64,000 bases of DNA, from assembly GCA_029948255.1 (NCBI GenBank), contig JALIZF010001755.1, positions 124,001-188,000 on the forward strand, in the 5' to 3' direction. A program made the position numbers and the translations under genes. Shown piece by piece: positions 1-14,300 of the stretch. The stretch comes from Telmatactis stephensoni. Lineage: Eukaryota > Cnidaria > Anthozoa > Actiniaria > Isophelliidae. Position 1 is the stretch's first letter. Each line of letters opens with the position of its first letter. The notes beneath the pieces were generated by a model, which saw only the letters and a list, made by a program, of their open reading frames with translations, searched no databases and was not told the DNA's origin.

Positions 1-2400
1 GTTTATCCAATTTTTGAAGAATGATTCATTTTACAATTTCTTTATTCACCAAAAAGTTTTGAATTACAACGGAGTGAAAAACGCCCCGATAAAAAATAAC
101 AATTTTCGACGTTGTTTTAATTGAAACGTTTTATTGTAAACAGCTTAAAAGAGTATCACTTTCGTGAGCTGCTTAACATGTTCCTTATCAAACCAATTCA
201 AAATATTTTAGCTTGATATCTTTGCCTGTTTTGTTCAAGAGCTTACTGGCGGGTTCGAAGAGAATGTTGTAATCACTTCTATCAGCTGTTTTGAGTCGAG
301 TTTTCGCGTAAACAGGCGAAAAGGCTGCGGGCGAACGCTCTAGACTTCCTTGAGAAACAGTAAACAATTTGGGCGCTTTCCTGCTCTTTTGGCGCATAAA
401 CGTTTTTGTTTTGTTTTCGACTTTTGAACTTTTAAGTATTATATATATACATATTCAATTGGTTTAAAGCTTTTGTGTGATACAGAATTACTTTGAAATA
501 ATTGAACTTTCACCGATGTATCCAGAGAGTCTCAAAAGTCAGTTCATTCCTTGATTTTTATTACTTATTTTGGCTGACAGAAAGGCATATTCTGAACATT
601 CCATGAAAAATCTTGAAGTCTGTTTTTGCTTTTAACGGGCTTAGAAGTTAGATGTTATTCATTTGGATTTTATTCTTAAAACGGATTCTTTTTCAAATAT
701 GCGAATTTTCGTGTTCCGCCATTTTGTTCACAATTAGTAGTTTTAGGATTCTTGAACTTTCAGGTTCATTCATTTTCAAAATATAACGAAAACAAACCAC
801 ATCAATTACAAGTTCAAAGAGCTACAATGAGACTTTCTAGAATGTCTGCCAAAGAAAACTCAAAATGCTTGAAAAAAGCGAATGTTTCCAATATGTTTAT
901 TAAGCAAGCTTGCAAAAATGTGCCATTTTATTTTTTTCATCACATTTGATATAATGTGATAAATAAATTAAAAACCAAAGTATTTTTTCTGTACAAAGAA
1001 CACAAAACATTAGATTTGAAATCTCTTGTCTTCGATTTTATTTTCTAGAAATCTAAACGACTTATATATGACATTTTCAGTTAATATAAATTTTTATATG
1101 ATCCAGAACGTTGAAATAATCGAGTTTTCGCCATTGTATTTACAGTTTTAGTACCTTATAAAGAATTCAGTACGTGCATTAAACTTAAATATCTTTTGTA
1201 CATTAACGATTTTAAACGACAACCTATCAATATTTTATTATGTTCAAATTGATTGTCATAAACTCCTCAATTAAGATTGCTGAATGGGTCGATCCGAAAC
1301 ATTCTGAGTTGACATTCTGCACTAGAATCGAATGATTCTAGAAATGTTGTACGTAGAAAGTTCAATATCTACACCGAAAATTATTTTGGGCGTCTATTTC
1401 ATATCATGGAAATATTGTCAGTTCGTGGAAATATTGTCAGGCCTCAAATATAGATACAAAATAACTAATATTACAATTACGAAGGTTTCCACTCGTCGCG
1501 ATCTGATAGTCAAGTCTTGAAGCCTTTGTCCAAAGTCACTGGGTTTTAATTCAGTAAAACATAGGAATTATTCTGGTGTATTTTTTATAAATATAGTACC
1601 TTGGGTGTACAAAAGTCAGTTACAACTTCAAAATAATAAATTCACAAAAAATCTCAATATTGAAATTCAAGTTGCAAAATCGAATTTAACGTAGAGTGCT
1701 TCAAGTACAAGTCATTTTTTGCCTGCATGCGTACCATACAATATTTCAAACTCTTTATACAAAATAATTCTTTTTACCTTTTTAAAGCTTCTCTAAGGGA
1801 AGTCGACAGGCCAACGCAGCAATTCAATTAGCGTGTTTTAAAACAGTTTTATAATCGGTGTGATGTTTTGTAACTGAGAAGCGGGCGTTCCCCTGGCTGT
1901 TCACAGGACAATGAAGGTGTTTCCCGATTCCTGCGCCGAATACACCTGCCCTAGCCTCCCCAAAGACGTGATTTGAGTACCACTTTGTTTTAAATTTTGC
2001 AAAATTTGCTCATGCTATTAGAACTTAAAAAAGTCTATACTCATGTTCTCTAATAGGTAAGCTGTTATTGGACCAAAGTCTTTGCCTGTCTAGAGAACGA
2101 AGTGAACTTCATTTGTATGCTGACAATGATTAATTTCCGCTATTTGCGAAAGCTAAGTTGTGCCTTTCCAGCTTAGATGATTCAATGAGTGAAATTTGAG
2201 CTTTGACTTCAGATTTCAAGAAGTGGCATTAGATCGATCGTTGCTAATAGCTGACAGCGTCATCACTCGACTCGGAAAAAGCTACGTTATTTGGCTTTTA
2301 GCAAATGAAAATTAAGCAAAGATTTACACAATTTGGAAATTTGCTAAGTGGAAAGTGTATTCTTCACTGCCACAACGTCTCACAGCTCACTTCACTCGGA
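1..2400. other. AT-rich intergenic stretch, no gene seen
   Basis: Only short open frames occur (under about 70 codons), with no recognisable domain, no chain of compatible splice sites and no repeat array. I see no tRNA-like fold or clear transposon end. It is best read as intergenic or intronic DNA of a gene outside the window. Confidence 0.5.
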
Positions 2401-2414
2401 TGAAGAAAAAAGAC

Positions 2415-2635
<221 letters not shown>

Positions 2636-2639
2636 AAAG

Positions 2640-5237
2640 GAAAAGGAAAAAAGCGACCACAGAAAAAGTACCAATAAAACGGAAAGCATTTTGTTCCGAC
2701 TTTTGTGTTTTCTTGGTGTAATTTGATTTTGTTTTTCTGTCGGTATTTCAAGAACAATACACTCTTTCGTTTTCTGTCCTTTGGGCGTTTAAGGCCTTTT
2801 TCTCAAATTCCTTTGTTCACTGACCGTTTCATTTCCTTTCCTCGACATTAATCGAATGTTATCTGTTGTAAGCGGCAGCTTATAAACCCTCACAAGACCC
2901 GGATTAGCAACCTGTGTCAAACGTCAATACAGTCTAAAAACTAGTTGTGTGTCACTTTATTATTATGCTGGATTATGATTGGCTGTGTGGGAACAATGGT
3001 GTGTATCATTTTTGCCTCGAACATTAATCTCAAGAACGATTGTAGAGGGATTAAGTTTGTGTCTCGGAAACCATTCTAATGCAATCACGGCTCATTTTCT
3101 TTTAAAAAGCCAATTAAATGTTGCAGATGAAACCATTCCAATGCTATATTTTAAATAATTGTTCATTTTCTTTTGAACAAGCCAGTTTAATGAATGTTTC
3201 ATGAATTGGAACATTTTCTCCCTTGCTACAATTCAACTGATAAACGACTGACCAAAACGTAATCGTTGCGGTTTTTTAAGTGACTTGTTCGAAGAGATTT
3301 CTTAGAAGAAGCTACTTTGATGCTACATTCCTAGTAAGCGTTGTTCTATGAAAAAGCCAGTTGAATGTCGACTGGAAAACCATTCTAATGCTTTAGCATC
3401 ACAATATATTGATATATACAAAGAGTGAAATTTTAAGTTAAGAGGATAAACTATTCATAAAAAGAGAAAGTTTATCATTTGACACGCTGTGTTCTTTTAG
3501 GATTCTTCTTCTTGACGGAGCGTGGTTTGTGGTAATGAAACGTTATATAGAGTGTAAATACATCAGAAAGAAATAAGGCTTATCGTTAATTGTCTTAATT
3601 CATCCTTTATGTAGTACTTAAGTTAAAAGATGATCATCGTAACACAATTTGTATTAAGATAAAATGTCATGATAGCATGCTGACACATATATGAGCTTTG
3701 AATTTAAATTTACTGGATAAAAAGCCAAAAAAAAAAGCCAAAAAAAAAGGAAAAGAGGAGAAACAAAAAGAAACGAAAAGAGAGAAAAAGAAGAAGAAAA
3801 AGAAAAAAGTATTGTTTGAGAAAAAGCTAAGGGCCAAGCAGTTTTCTTCAAAACAAAATACTCATTATATATGGATTGTTAATGGAAACAAATGATGCGT
3901 AAACATTAATGAAATATTTTTGAAATTCTGAAAAAAATTCAAATGCATCGAAATTTTTAAAATAAACGCCGATAAAAGTCGATTGTACAATTGAAAGGAA
4001 CCAAATGCAGCATATTTTCAAATTGGTTTCTACAAAACACCAGCCGTCGTAAATCAATTGAAATGTTTTCTTTTAAGGCGTTTCCCTTGTGAAGTAAATA
4101 CCAGTAAAGCGAAGCGCAAGTAATTACATCTTGTCAACCGAATTATTACTAATGGAACACTTTCCTGTTTATATATAAATACTAAACGTTAAGCAAATAT
4201 AATTAATCAGAACGTCGGAAAACCTTTGCCTTTGTCCCTCCCCTCTCTTTTTACTTTTAACGGGCTTTCCTCTGAACCAATTTTAAACTCCTTTGGTCCA
4301 GTTGTAAAGCTGGAATGACGTTGCACAATCACTGATATCATTTCCGGTAGATTCCGTTCGACATTTCAACATCTTACACTCATTCTTTTTTGTCATTGTT
4401 TTCTTTCTTTTTTTCTTTTTTTTTTTTTTTTCCTTCTTTTTTTTTTTCTTTCTTTCTTTCTTTCTTTTTGATTATTGAATCTGGAGGGAAAACGTGGGAC
4501 TGATTGTTTGCATTGAAGTTGACAAAATCTTCATTTAATGAAATTTCTATGGTAACAATAAACTGACAGCACCGCCACAGGGAGCCCGAGCTCAATAGAG
4601 GCGCACATCTCGCGCAAAAACCAAAAGGTACTTCCATTCTTGCAAGCATCGCATGCATGCAATGTATTCATGTTTCTTAGGAATATCGATCCCTACGTCC
4701 ATGAAATCGCGCGAGAAAGATATAGATCTATCCTCAGACACCTGTTAGCAGGTGGTAAACGGGAAGGGAAGGGAAAGGAAAGAAGGAAAGGGAAGGGCAA
4801 AAAATGGGAAGAAAAAAAGGAATGGAAAGGAAAGAAAAAAGTCTCCCCTCGCATTTTCTCCTGGGTCCTGAATCAACACTCGCGCGGAACATGAAGCCGA
4901 GATAGTTGCCCAAGAAAGCGTTTACACATGATCTTCTCTCGTCCTTGATTAATTTTCTTTTCTAGCTCCACTTCGTTATACTACCCGCGTAGATAGAATT
5001 GGGTCTAACTAAGAACTTGATTTATGTTGTTTTTAGGTTGACGCAAAGTTAGACAAGAATCTTAGAAACTGATCTATGTTTATCACGTGACTAACAGAGT
5101 CACGTAAGTCATCACGTCGATGGGTCACGCCCACAGCGGCGTCACGCAGTCCACGATCTTAGTTAATGACGTGACTCCAATTATTATGTGAGTAACAGTC
5201 ACGTAAAGTCGTCACGTTAATTGATTACGTCGCGAGG
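2640..5237. other. Intergenic DNA with purine/pyrimidine-rich tracts
   Basis: No gene is supported. The stretch contains an A-rich lysine-codon-like tract (about 3727-3815), a TTTC-rich tract (about 4390-4470) and a GGGAAA-rich tract (about 4760-4845). Open frames across these tracts are compositional. Confidence 0.5.
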
Positions 5238-5245
5238 AGCTAGTG

Positions 5246-5997
5246 TAGGGCTGTCCACAAGTTGCTCCAAAAAGTCCAAAAAGTTGCTCCAAAAAGTCCA
5301 AAATGTTGCTCAAAAGTTGCTCAAAAAATACAAAAGTTGCTCAAAAGTTGCTCAAAAATCTCAAAGTTGCTCAATAGTTGCTCAATAAAAATTCACGTTT
5401 GGAACCGATTTGATGATTTGATATACTGTTAGTAATAAATTTGTAGTCAATCATGTAGTACATAAGCAATATATAAGCAAATTCATAGTCAATCATACTA
5501 AAGTTACCTTTGATAAAAGCATAAATGCTTTGGCTTTTGTTGCTGTTGTATCTAAGCATAACAGAGGTTTCGACAGTTTCTTCTAATGACGAATCTTGCT
5601 GCCTGTTGAACGCACCCTGAAGGAGGCTGAACACTCTCTCTGCTGATGCAGAACTTAGCTGTACTAATAAGATCTTTCCCCCCCCCCCCCCCCCCCGCCA
5701 TTTTGATCACATTTTAGATTTTACAACCGCTGACCACATAAATAGCAGTTTGCCTCAGGAAGACCAGAACTTCACAAAGTGTATACCTATACTATTTCGA
5801 ATTCATAGTTCGAAAAACTCACTTTTTGTCCTTATTTGCTCTGATAATTTTTTTTGAATTCACGTTAAAGTTAAAAAAAGAACAAAAATTGCTAGAAAAT
5901 GAAAAGTTGCTCAAAGTTGCTCGAAAGTAAAAAAGTTGCTCAAAATTGGAAAAGTTGCCCAAAAGTTGCCAATTCAAGCAACTTGTGGACAGCCCTA
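5246..5997. mobile_element. Complete hAT-type MITE (752 bp)
   Basis: The left end begins TAGGGCTGTCCACAAGTTGC and the right end is its inverted complement (ending GGACAGCCCTA). The element is flanked on both sides by the same 8 bases, AGCTAGTG (5238-5245 and 5998-6005). An 8-bp target duplication with TAGGG-type ends is typical of the hAT superfamily. Both subterminal regions are packed with repeats of AAGTTGCTC or its close variants, as expected of transposase-binding sites. There is no transposase frame, so it is non-autonomous. A poly-C run (about 5679-5696) lies inside it. Confidence 0.9.
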
Positions 5998-6532
5998 AGC
6001 TAGTGTGGACGAGCTAGTGTGTACGCTATCTCTTAAGCCCCGTGCGAACGCTCCCAACAATGTACCCTGTGTACATCCTTCCCCCTCCCTCCCCCCCCCC
6101 CCCTCCCCCTTGCGGGGTGGGTAACAGCTGTACACAGGCAACCAACGACGTTCAGGATAACAACTTCCAACGTTTTCTGAAGACCATAGCTTCACCTACG
6201 TTTTTTAATTACTTAGCAAGACCTTCTCAATTTAATTTTCAGTATTGATGGCTCCAAACTGGTAAATGCATTTGAGAGAACTCCCTTAGAATTAACAGCC
6301 TTCAGCATTTCATTGGGTTGGTTATTAATGAACTAACTAAATAACCAACTAAGGTTTTCTATCGTTGTATTATCACAAATTATATAACAATCTAATAAAT
6401 TATAAGACATAATATCATTATAATTATAATATATATTATCAAATTGATCAATATCCTTATTATTCTTGGTCAGAGTAGATTTTGTTTGAATGAGACACCG
6501 ACAAAACAAACGTTAAATAAGGGTTGTTTAAT

Positions 6533-6905
6533 TACACGGGTGAGTTTGTCGCGCGACAAGAGCGGCGATTTGAATTAACGGCGATCGATTTTATCGAAAC
6601 CATAATTCGCATGTGTGTACAGCCGGCAATTTCACTGCGACTTTGCGGCAATTTTAGTGGGATATCTCAGCGATTTTATGAAAAAAGAGGAGGCATTTTC
6701 GATCGGTTTTTTTTAGCTCTATTTCGTTCGTCCCACTTGTTTTCAAGAGTTGCGAACGCTGGTCGAAAATGCCTCTTTTAATAAAATTGCCGAGATGTCG
6801 CGCTAAAATTGCCGTGCCGGCTGTTCACACGCGCGATTTGTTTTCGCAGTAGAATCGCCGTCCAAATCGCTAATCTTGTCGCGCGACAAAATCGCCCTTG
6901 TAAAC
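6533..6905. mobile_element. Palindromic MITE with TGTCGCGCGACA motif
   Basis: The two halves are imperfect inverted copies over about 100 bp or more. Each carries the self-complementary TGTCGCGCGACA near its outer end, then matching CAGCCGGCA/TGCCGGCTG blocks and matching AGAGGCATTTTCGA-type blocks towards the centre. No protein is encoded. Exact ends and target duplication were not resolved. Confidence 0.65.
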
Positions 6906-7204
6906 CGGTCTTTAGGAATTAGATATTAAAAAATATGTCCAATCACAGGTAAGGTTCAGTTACAGTAAGGAAAAAAATCGTACCATTTCAGGACCTTTCA
7001 AAAGCTCATTATCATACCCCCTCATACGAAAACTGTGCCAACGCACTAAGATTGTTTGATAGCGTCATTTTTATTGTTTACTGAAGAGAAAGCAGGCGTT
7101 GACTAGGCTATTAGTTGACTTCGTATCACCTGTCTACACACACTGTGAAGACAATTTCCTGTGAGATTTTACCAGCTAATTTAATTTCGTATGATTGTTA
7201 TGTG

Positions 7205-7760
7205 TAGAGAGTAAGAAAGGTAATGAAATGAATAGATGTATGGATTTCATGATGAAGAATAGATGAATGAATGAATAGATAGATGGATGGATGGATGAAG
7301 GAAGGAAGGAATAAACGAATCAACGAACGAGCGAGCAAACAAGTGAATGAATAAATGAATGAATGAATGAATAGATATATGAATGGATGGATGAATGAAT
7401 GAACAAGCGAACTAACGAACCAACGAATTAACGAACCAACGAACGAGTGAGCGAATGAATGAATGGAAGAATGAATGAACCAACGAATGAATGAACGAAC
7501 CAACGAACCAACGAGCTAGCAAGCAAGCGAATGGATGAATAGATATATGAATGAATGAATGAATGAATGAATGAATGAATGAATGAATAAACGAACGAAC
7601 CAAAGAATCAACGAACCAACGAAAAAGCGAGAGAATGAATGAATGAGTGTGTGAATGAATGAATAAAAGGATAGATGGATGGATTTATTAACGGATGGAT
7701 AGAAGGATAGATAAAGAATGAATAAATGAAATAAATGAATGAATGAACAAGTAAAAAACG
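7205..7760. repeat. GAAT/GAAC/GGAT tetranucleotide array
   Basis: About 550 bp of degenerate tetranucleotide repeat (GAAT with interspersed GAAC, GGAT and CAAC units). It generates His/Ser/Phe/Ile-rich frames on the minus strand that are not genes. Confidence 0.9.
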
Positions 7761-8264
7761 CATGCAAAAATTAACAAATGAACTTAACAAAAACACTTTA
7801 TTCTTGTGGCAAATCTGCGCGCACTTCACCTCAATAAGCTCTCTCTACTGTACACTTTATCTCTACTTAGCGGCCTGTTTGCTATTCGATGGTCTTTCAA
7901 ATCAATTGACCAACACGAGTCATGTTATAAAATATCAAAAATAACCCCTGTTGTCTTCATATTTACAAAGCTTACTCAGACTTAATTTGATCTTTTTCGT
8001 TTCATATATCCACACCCTAGGAAGAATATAGTTCTCACTCAGTGTTTTATTTCACTAGTGAATTAGGAGCTAACTGTGCACAGTTCGACCTCAAATTGGC
8101 CTAAAAGGTATGGGAATTGTTTTCTTTTTAGGTAACGCAGTTCAACAGTCTTTGTTTCCTCCATGTGTGTGAATGCTCAGGTGTTTTGTACGATTTTGTC
8201 CAAAAAGAAAAGGCCCATTTGCTGATAAGAAACAGAACGGCCGCATTTTTTTTTAGCCCAAAAA

Positions 8265-8382
8265 GAAAAAAGAAAACTTCGATTTCAAACAAGTCAGGTT
8301 TTAAGAAAAAGAAAAGACGGGGAAAAAAGACGGATTTTTGACTTAAAAACCGAACTTATTTGAAATCGAAGTTTTCTTTTTC
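8265..8382. repeat. 118-bp foldback inverted repeat
   Basis: Two arms of about 40 bp are inverted copies, sharing GAAAACTTCGATTTCAAA and its complement, with a short A/G-rich loop between. It could be a small MITE or a hairpin-forming sequence. No target duplication was resolved. Confidence 0.65.
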
Positions 8383-8399
8383 ATTTGTTGTTTACCGTG

Positions 8400-11300
8400 T
8401 CACTGACTTCCTTGTGTTTTGACGTTTTATTGTTTTTTGTTTTAAGAGCAGATTTTTTCAATATATGGAGTAATCATGGCTAAAAGTGCCAAAAACTAGA
8501 CCTTCTTACAAGTTTTAATTCAAATTGTCGCTTTGGATTAACACTCAAATTTTATTTTTACCAGTTAGAAACTGATCTAATGTTTAACAACTTCAAGCGG
8601 AATGTAAAGAATACATATGGTAAATGAGCGCCTGGAGGCCTAAACCTCATTTTGGATTCAAATTTTCACTTTGGATTAACACTTAAATTTGACTTTTATC
8701 GACCAGAACTAACTACAAACAGCCTAAACTTTCTGAAAGAAATTTAGCTTTGTACAACACTTATTCTTCAACTGAGAGGTTTTTGCTGCTTAATGCTTGA
8801 ATATGAAAAAAATCTCTTGATTCTTTCGAACCGATTCTTCGTTCTTCAATTTGGGATGGGCGGCTCTGTTCGAAAAGTGTTGAAATTTTAATTTCTGACT
8901 TTTTATTTGGGTAATTTCAAATGTTTCTTTTTCCTTGAAAAAAATCTTTTTTTCTTTTTTTGAAAATTAGTTTCATCATATAAAAACCTGCTGAGCTTGA
9001 TCTCGTATGATATTATTTGAAAAACGTAACTCCATTTTCTGATCTGCCGCATACCTAAATTGCAATAAACAAAGCCCTAATAAGAGTCTTTGAAGGCTTT
9101 TTGCTCGGCAGCGAGATCAAAGTCGCTGCGCTTTCCATTGCCGCAAAGACATTTTTGTTTTCATTCTTCCAAATTTCTTCGTCTCGTGAAATAATCCTTT
9201 CTCAATCATTTTCTTTGCAAAGCGCGCCTTTTTTTGCTTCTGCAGCTTTAAATTCAAGCGGTATTTCAAACTTTCTGTCCTAAAACAAAATTATTACAAA
9301 TCTATTCTTAGTCAAAATGAATAAAGTTGTTGTCTTTGAGTAAATTTTATCATATTTAATAACTGAATGAAATGTTTTTTTAACTGAAAACAATTACCTA
9401 TCCTGCCGTTAGTAAAGCATTAAGTTGATCGAATTTCGAAGAATCTAGTTGGATCATTAAGAGGCGTCTTTATCTGACAAAAGTCGTCGACAATTTGAAA
9501 CTTATTGAAGAAGAAACAGCGCGCCTGTCAGTAGATATTAGTTCCTAATGTATTTTAAAATGTTTTACTATAGCTATTTCGTTATATTTGTCTTCATTTG
9601 GTCTCAATAGTATTGACAGATAGTTAACTTAAATTTGCGTCTCTCCACCCAAGAAGGAAGTGAGCCTTGTTGATATTTTGTTTACTTCTTCATTGCATTT
9701 TCTGATTTTGACCACTATGTGTTGTTTAGAATTACGTTTTTAAAGCTAGTTCATGTAGAATTACATAGAAGTGCTTTAGATGAAGACAATATGAGTCAAC
9801 TATTGAGTGGCTTCAGCGGACAGGTGTCAGTGCCCTTGTATGATTCAAGAGACTAATGTAACACCGTTTTATGATCGAAAATGGTCGGGCTTGGCAACTA
9901 TTATTCAGATAATGTGTCCTACGTACAAATACACCATTGATATGGCTTGGAAACTATTAGGAATATGAGCTAAATATTCGCGCTGTAACGGGGAAAAGAA
10001 CATGATTAGGAAATGAATGAATGGAAAGGAATCAAAGAAATTAAACACTGGATATAGTAACAAGCAATAAGGAATGAAAAGAGGTGTTGAAGAATGATCA
10101 AAACTAATGAATGGATGAGAAGGGGACGAGCAATAATTAGATAGATAAATGAATAATAAACGAAAAAAAATCGGGAGCTAGGGATGAACACATGAAAGAA
10201 CGAGTCAATGAGTGGACTAGAGCGTATGAATTTACGATTATTTTTACATAACTTTGTCAAAAACCTTCTCAATAAACTAACATGACTAACCTTGAGTGAT
10301 AACAATGTCAACGACATTCTTTAATTTCCTCAAACTTTTAACCTTCTATTTGCTTATATTAACGCTATTTAAACGTGTCACTCTCTGTCTGAAAGAATTC
10401 AAGCGAAAAAGTGAATTATATTCCTTTCTAAAGTGGCTATTTGGTTCTTTTTGTTTCTATATGTTTAGGGATTTCATCAATTGTACATCAGGCAAACATT
10501 TATCCTTTTCAAAGCAAAAACAAGTGTATAAATATTTAATTCTAGACTTACAAAGAATCATCAAAAAGCTCAATTTTTAATCATTTTTGTGAATGCTGTA
10601 GGAGGCATCTCAATCAAACACAAACATTGGCGCTTTCTTTTGTGTATTGTTTGTGGTTAAAGAGACAACGGTTTGTCTATAACTCTAGCAGCATGATCCC
10701 AACGACCTTAACCACGAGTTGGAATTAAAAAAGCTCAATTCAAACTTGACTTGGAAATATGCGTCAGCAGAAAAAGTGTCTCCTAGTTGATCTGAATGAA
10801 AAACCGCACAAAAACGTGATTTGGAATATGTGAAGACAGTAGTATTATGTGGTCAAAATGGACCCCAAAATGAGTAGACAGCCAAAAGATGAATGTGGGA
10901 CGAATTTGTTCCGATTGTAAACTATCCCATTTCTTTGTTATGTTGAGCTTATTTAAACTAATCGTTTACGGCAGGCGTCTGGGTAATTAAATAGCATAGA
11001 GTGGACCATTTCACCAATGTAGGACGACTTGACGTAAAAACTTCATTAGATAGCTGACCACAATCAGCCCCTATAAAAACTATTCCAGTCCATAAGTCTA
11101 GCAAACGTAGAAGCGCTTGACCGTCTCGAGTTAGTAATCTCTGTTGGCGCATATCCCCAAAGCAGGTAAATTTAGAATTAATACATGTAAACTTATGAAA
11201 TAAGAATATGTACTTTGGTATTCATTTATTTATATTATAATAGAGTTGAGGCAATATTTTCCCTATCGCCATTCCGCAAAATAACGTTAAAGGTATATTG

Positions 11301-14300
11301 GAAATTATGTTTCGCAAAGGTTTTAATAATAAGTTTCGAACATAGCCCTTCGTTGGAGTAAAAAGGGGACGCTCCGACGAACGGCTAAGGTTCAAAATGT
11401 CAGTATATTATCTCTCCTTTGATGTGTTTTTTTACAAGTTTCCACTGATCCATCCCAGTTGTTGTATTTTATACACCAACTTAGCCCAAACTAGTTCACT
11501 CGCTAGTCCTCTAGCTTTAGTTTACTTATATTGAAACAAAGTTATGCGATGATATTATTGGTATCATTTTTCTCTCTGTTGGATTGTTTTCTCTTTGACT
11601 CTTCTATCTAAAGTCTAGCCACGCTTTCAATAATGTTTTAGCATGTTTTCAAATTTAAGCAAGGCAACTTTTTCGTAAAAACTAATTAGAATAGTTACAT
11701 CAATTCTTGTACTACAAAATTACAACAGCTAGCTTTGTTATTTGTGTTTAACCATTTCAATATATTTGGCGTCATTTTGCTTCGGCGCGGTCGCGCCTCT
11801 GTCGAAAAAGGGCGGGAAAATTCCATGATGTGAATTTCTTGCTTGGCCACAAACACAGGAACCTTTCGAAAGGTAAAAATAGATGAAAAACAAAAAATAG
11901 AGTTCGTGGTTTCGGTGCTAAACCGATTAAGGCTCAGTCGACACCGTAAACTTTACGAAATTAGTCAGTCGAACCACGCTGTTTGCGTCACGACTGTCGA
12001 TCTATAAATACTGTTGCTACATAGCTAAACGAAGATTTTTTTATCGAGACAGCACTTCGAAGCAGCAAACTTGGTCCATATAATAATAAATAAAAAAGCA
12101 CGACAATTTTCTTGTTTTCTCATGGTTAATAAGCCATTGTTATGAATTTATGGGTTCATTTCCGTGTTATATCATAACGCATTCTACTAATTTACAGCTA
12201 CCTTTGTTTATGTGACAGTCGTACGCTGATTGGTTGAAACAAGTTGTCACCAGTGCGCATGCGCTTCACTTGTAATGAGGATATTTTCATTTTGATTCGG
12301 CGGGCGGCCGAATCATAATATACAGTTTGTTTGTCCACAACAAAATGCAGACAAGTCTTTAGAGCTCATGCTAAGCCGATAAGGGATGAAGCCCCGCCGA
12401 GTCAACGCTCAAACATGCATCTTGTTTCATTAGAATTTCTTTATAGAAATAATCTTATCGGCTTTGAAGGAGCATTAAAATGTTGAAATTATCAGTGAAC
12501 AAATGAGCATGAGTGCGGCACGACTTATAGGATATTTGAATACAATAAACTAATCTGTTTTGTTCATCTTATTTCTGATAAAATTTGGCTTAAGAAGTGT
12601 TAACTGTATTGGTATAATACAATCGGGTTTCCTGGAATCTTTGAGCCAGGAATTAGAACTAAAACTATACAGTAAACAAGCTTAGTTTCTTGTGACGAAA
12701 AAATACTTCAAAAAATCAACTAGAATTCACTTTATTTGCAACTTTCATTTGTAATCAAAATAAATGTGCACTCAAATATACAGATGACTTATTGAAGCTT
12801 TGTTTTGGCACATCCACGAGTTAGCTTCGTGTATTTGCATCGCTCATTCAAACTTTTTACTTCTGGCTTCGGATAAATTCCACCGAGTTCTATAGTTTTC
12901 TCCCCTTACTCAAGGTTGGTTTGCAAGGTGCAGTACTTGAGTCACAGTTTTAGAACCACTTGGCAATAGAACCAAGAGACTGACATTGCAATGCTTTGTA
13001 CGTATAGCCTTAATTCTCTTTAAGATGCATGGGCGACCCAAACGTCACCGACTCAAATGACGTATATCGTCTTAAAGACTTATATTCGATAAGATATTTT
13101 TGTTTCGTAGCTAAACTCACGTACTCAGATCGATATGCCTTCGCCGGAGTTTTACTCGATCATAATCAACTGGACTTAAAACTGAGTTTATTCATAGAGA
13201 AGTCGGAGAGTAAGTAACTTGACAACAGTGAATTACGATAAACAATTGAAAGAAATAAAGATTTTTGAGTACAAATATTTTCTATTTTTGCCGTCAATCA
13301 GGAAATTGCGACTTTTACATAGCTTTGAAATTCCGGTGTTACAAATTAGTGTGCACTTTCGGCTAGTTCATAGAAGTGAGTTTCGCAAAGCCGCCTCCAA
13401 ATTTGGTGTCCCCCCGAGTTCAGTGTTGAATGGTGCTTTTCTTTTTACAAAGATCTTTAAGAAATGATGTTATCAGGAGAAGTGATATGACGACGGTCAA
13501 TTCAAAGAATTTTTTCAGGATATTGATGTTCAAATTATGATAGTTTATTTCCTTTTGAGAAAAGATTTGAAAAATGATATTGGTATACGTTGCAAAATAC
13601 AGAAATTTTTAACTCCGAATCTCAAAAACTCTCGAGAGAGAGACAGAAAAGAATGCTTTTCTATGAATTTGTTTATTTAATAGTATTTAAACTATGTTGT
13701 TTGCATATGAAGAGAGTTTTAGACTGAAAAATTTACTTATTGTTTACCGAAAACTACATTGTACTAATAAAAGTGACGAGTTGCCGTGAAGTCGTACTTC
13801 CGTGCCGCGAGTTTCTTGGCAACAGAAAGTAAGAAAATGACTTTTTTTAAGGACAACAACAAAGTAATTATATAATTTCTTCTTTTTTGACAAGAATTTA
13901 ACATTTACTGAGACGAGACAGTAATTTCTAGCGACATAACTGACGATCCATTGATGTTAGTAATAAGATGAGAAAATACAGCTGCAATTTGAACTGATAA
14001 AATAAAACTAGAATAATCGTAGTCAAGTAGATATTCAATACTTTGATTCAAAGCTATTTTCTGAATTTCTAGCTAGTTTTCTGAATTTCTAGATTCTTAA
14101 CAAAAGCGGACCTGCAGGCGAACGGGACAAACTTTTGGAATAAAACGCAGCGGAGCGCACTGAATTTGACACAATGAGTTAACAATGTAAAATTCACGGC
14201 TTTCTCAGAAATTCTTACTGCTTTGAAATACTTTGTGAAGTACGAATATTCAAATAGAAAATAAACTTATTGTCAAGGATAATTTAGAGCTCTTTATTTT

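Noticed and set aside
7198..7829. Several overlapping minus-strand frames rich in His, Ser, Phe and Ile
   Set aside because: Translation of a GAAT/GAAC tetranucleotide array in several frames.
10296..10580. 94-codon plus-strand frame with a hydrophobic start
   Set aside because: Very AT-rich, no domain, no promoter, splice or poly-A context; consistent with chance.
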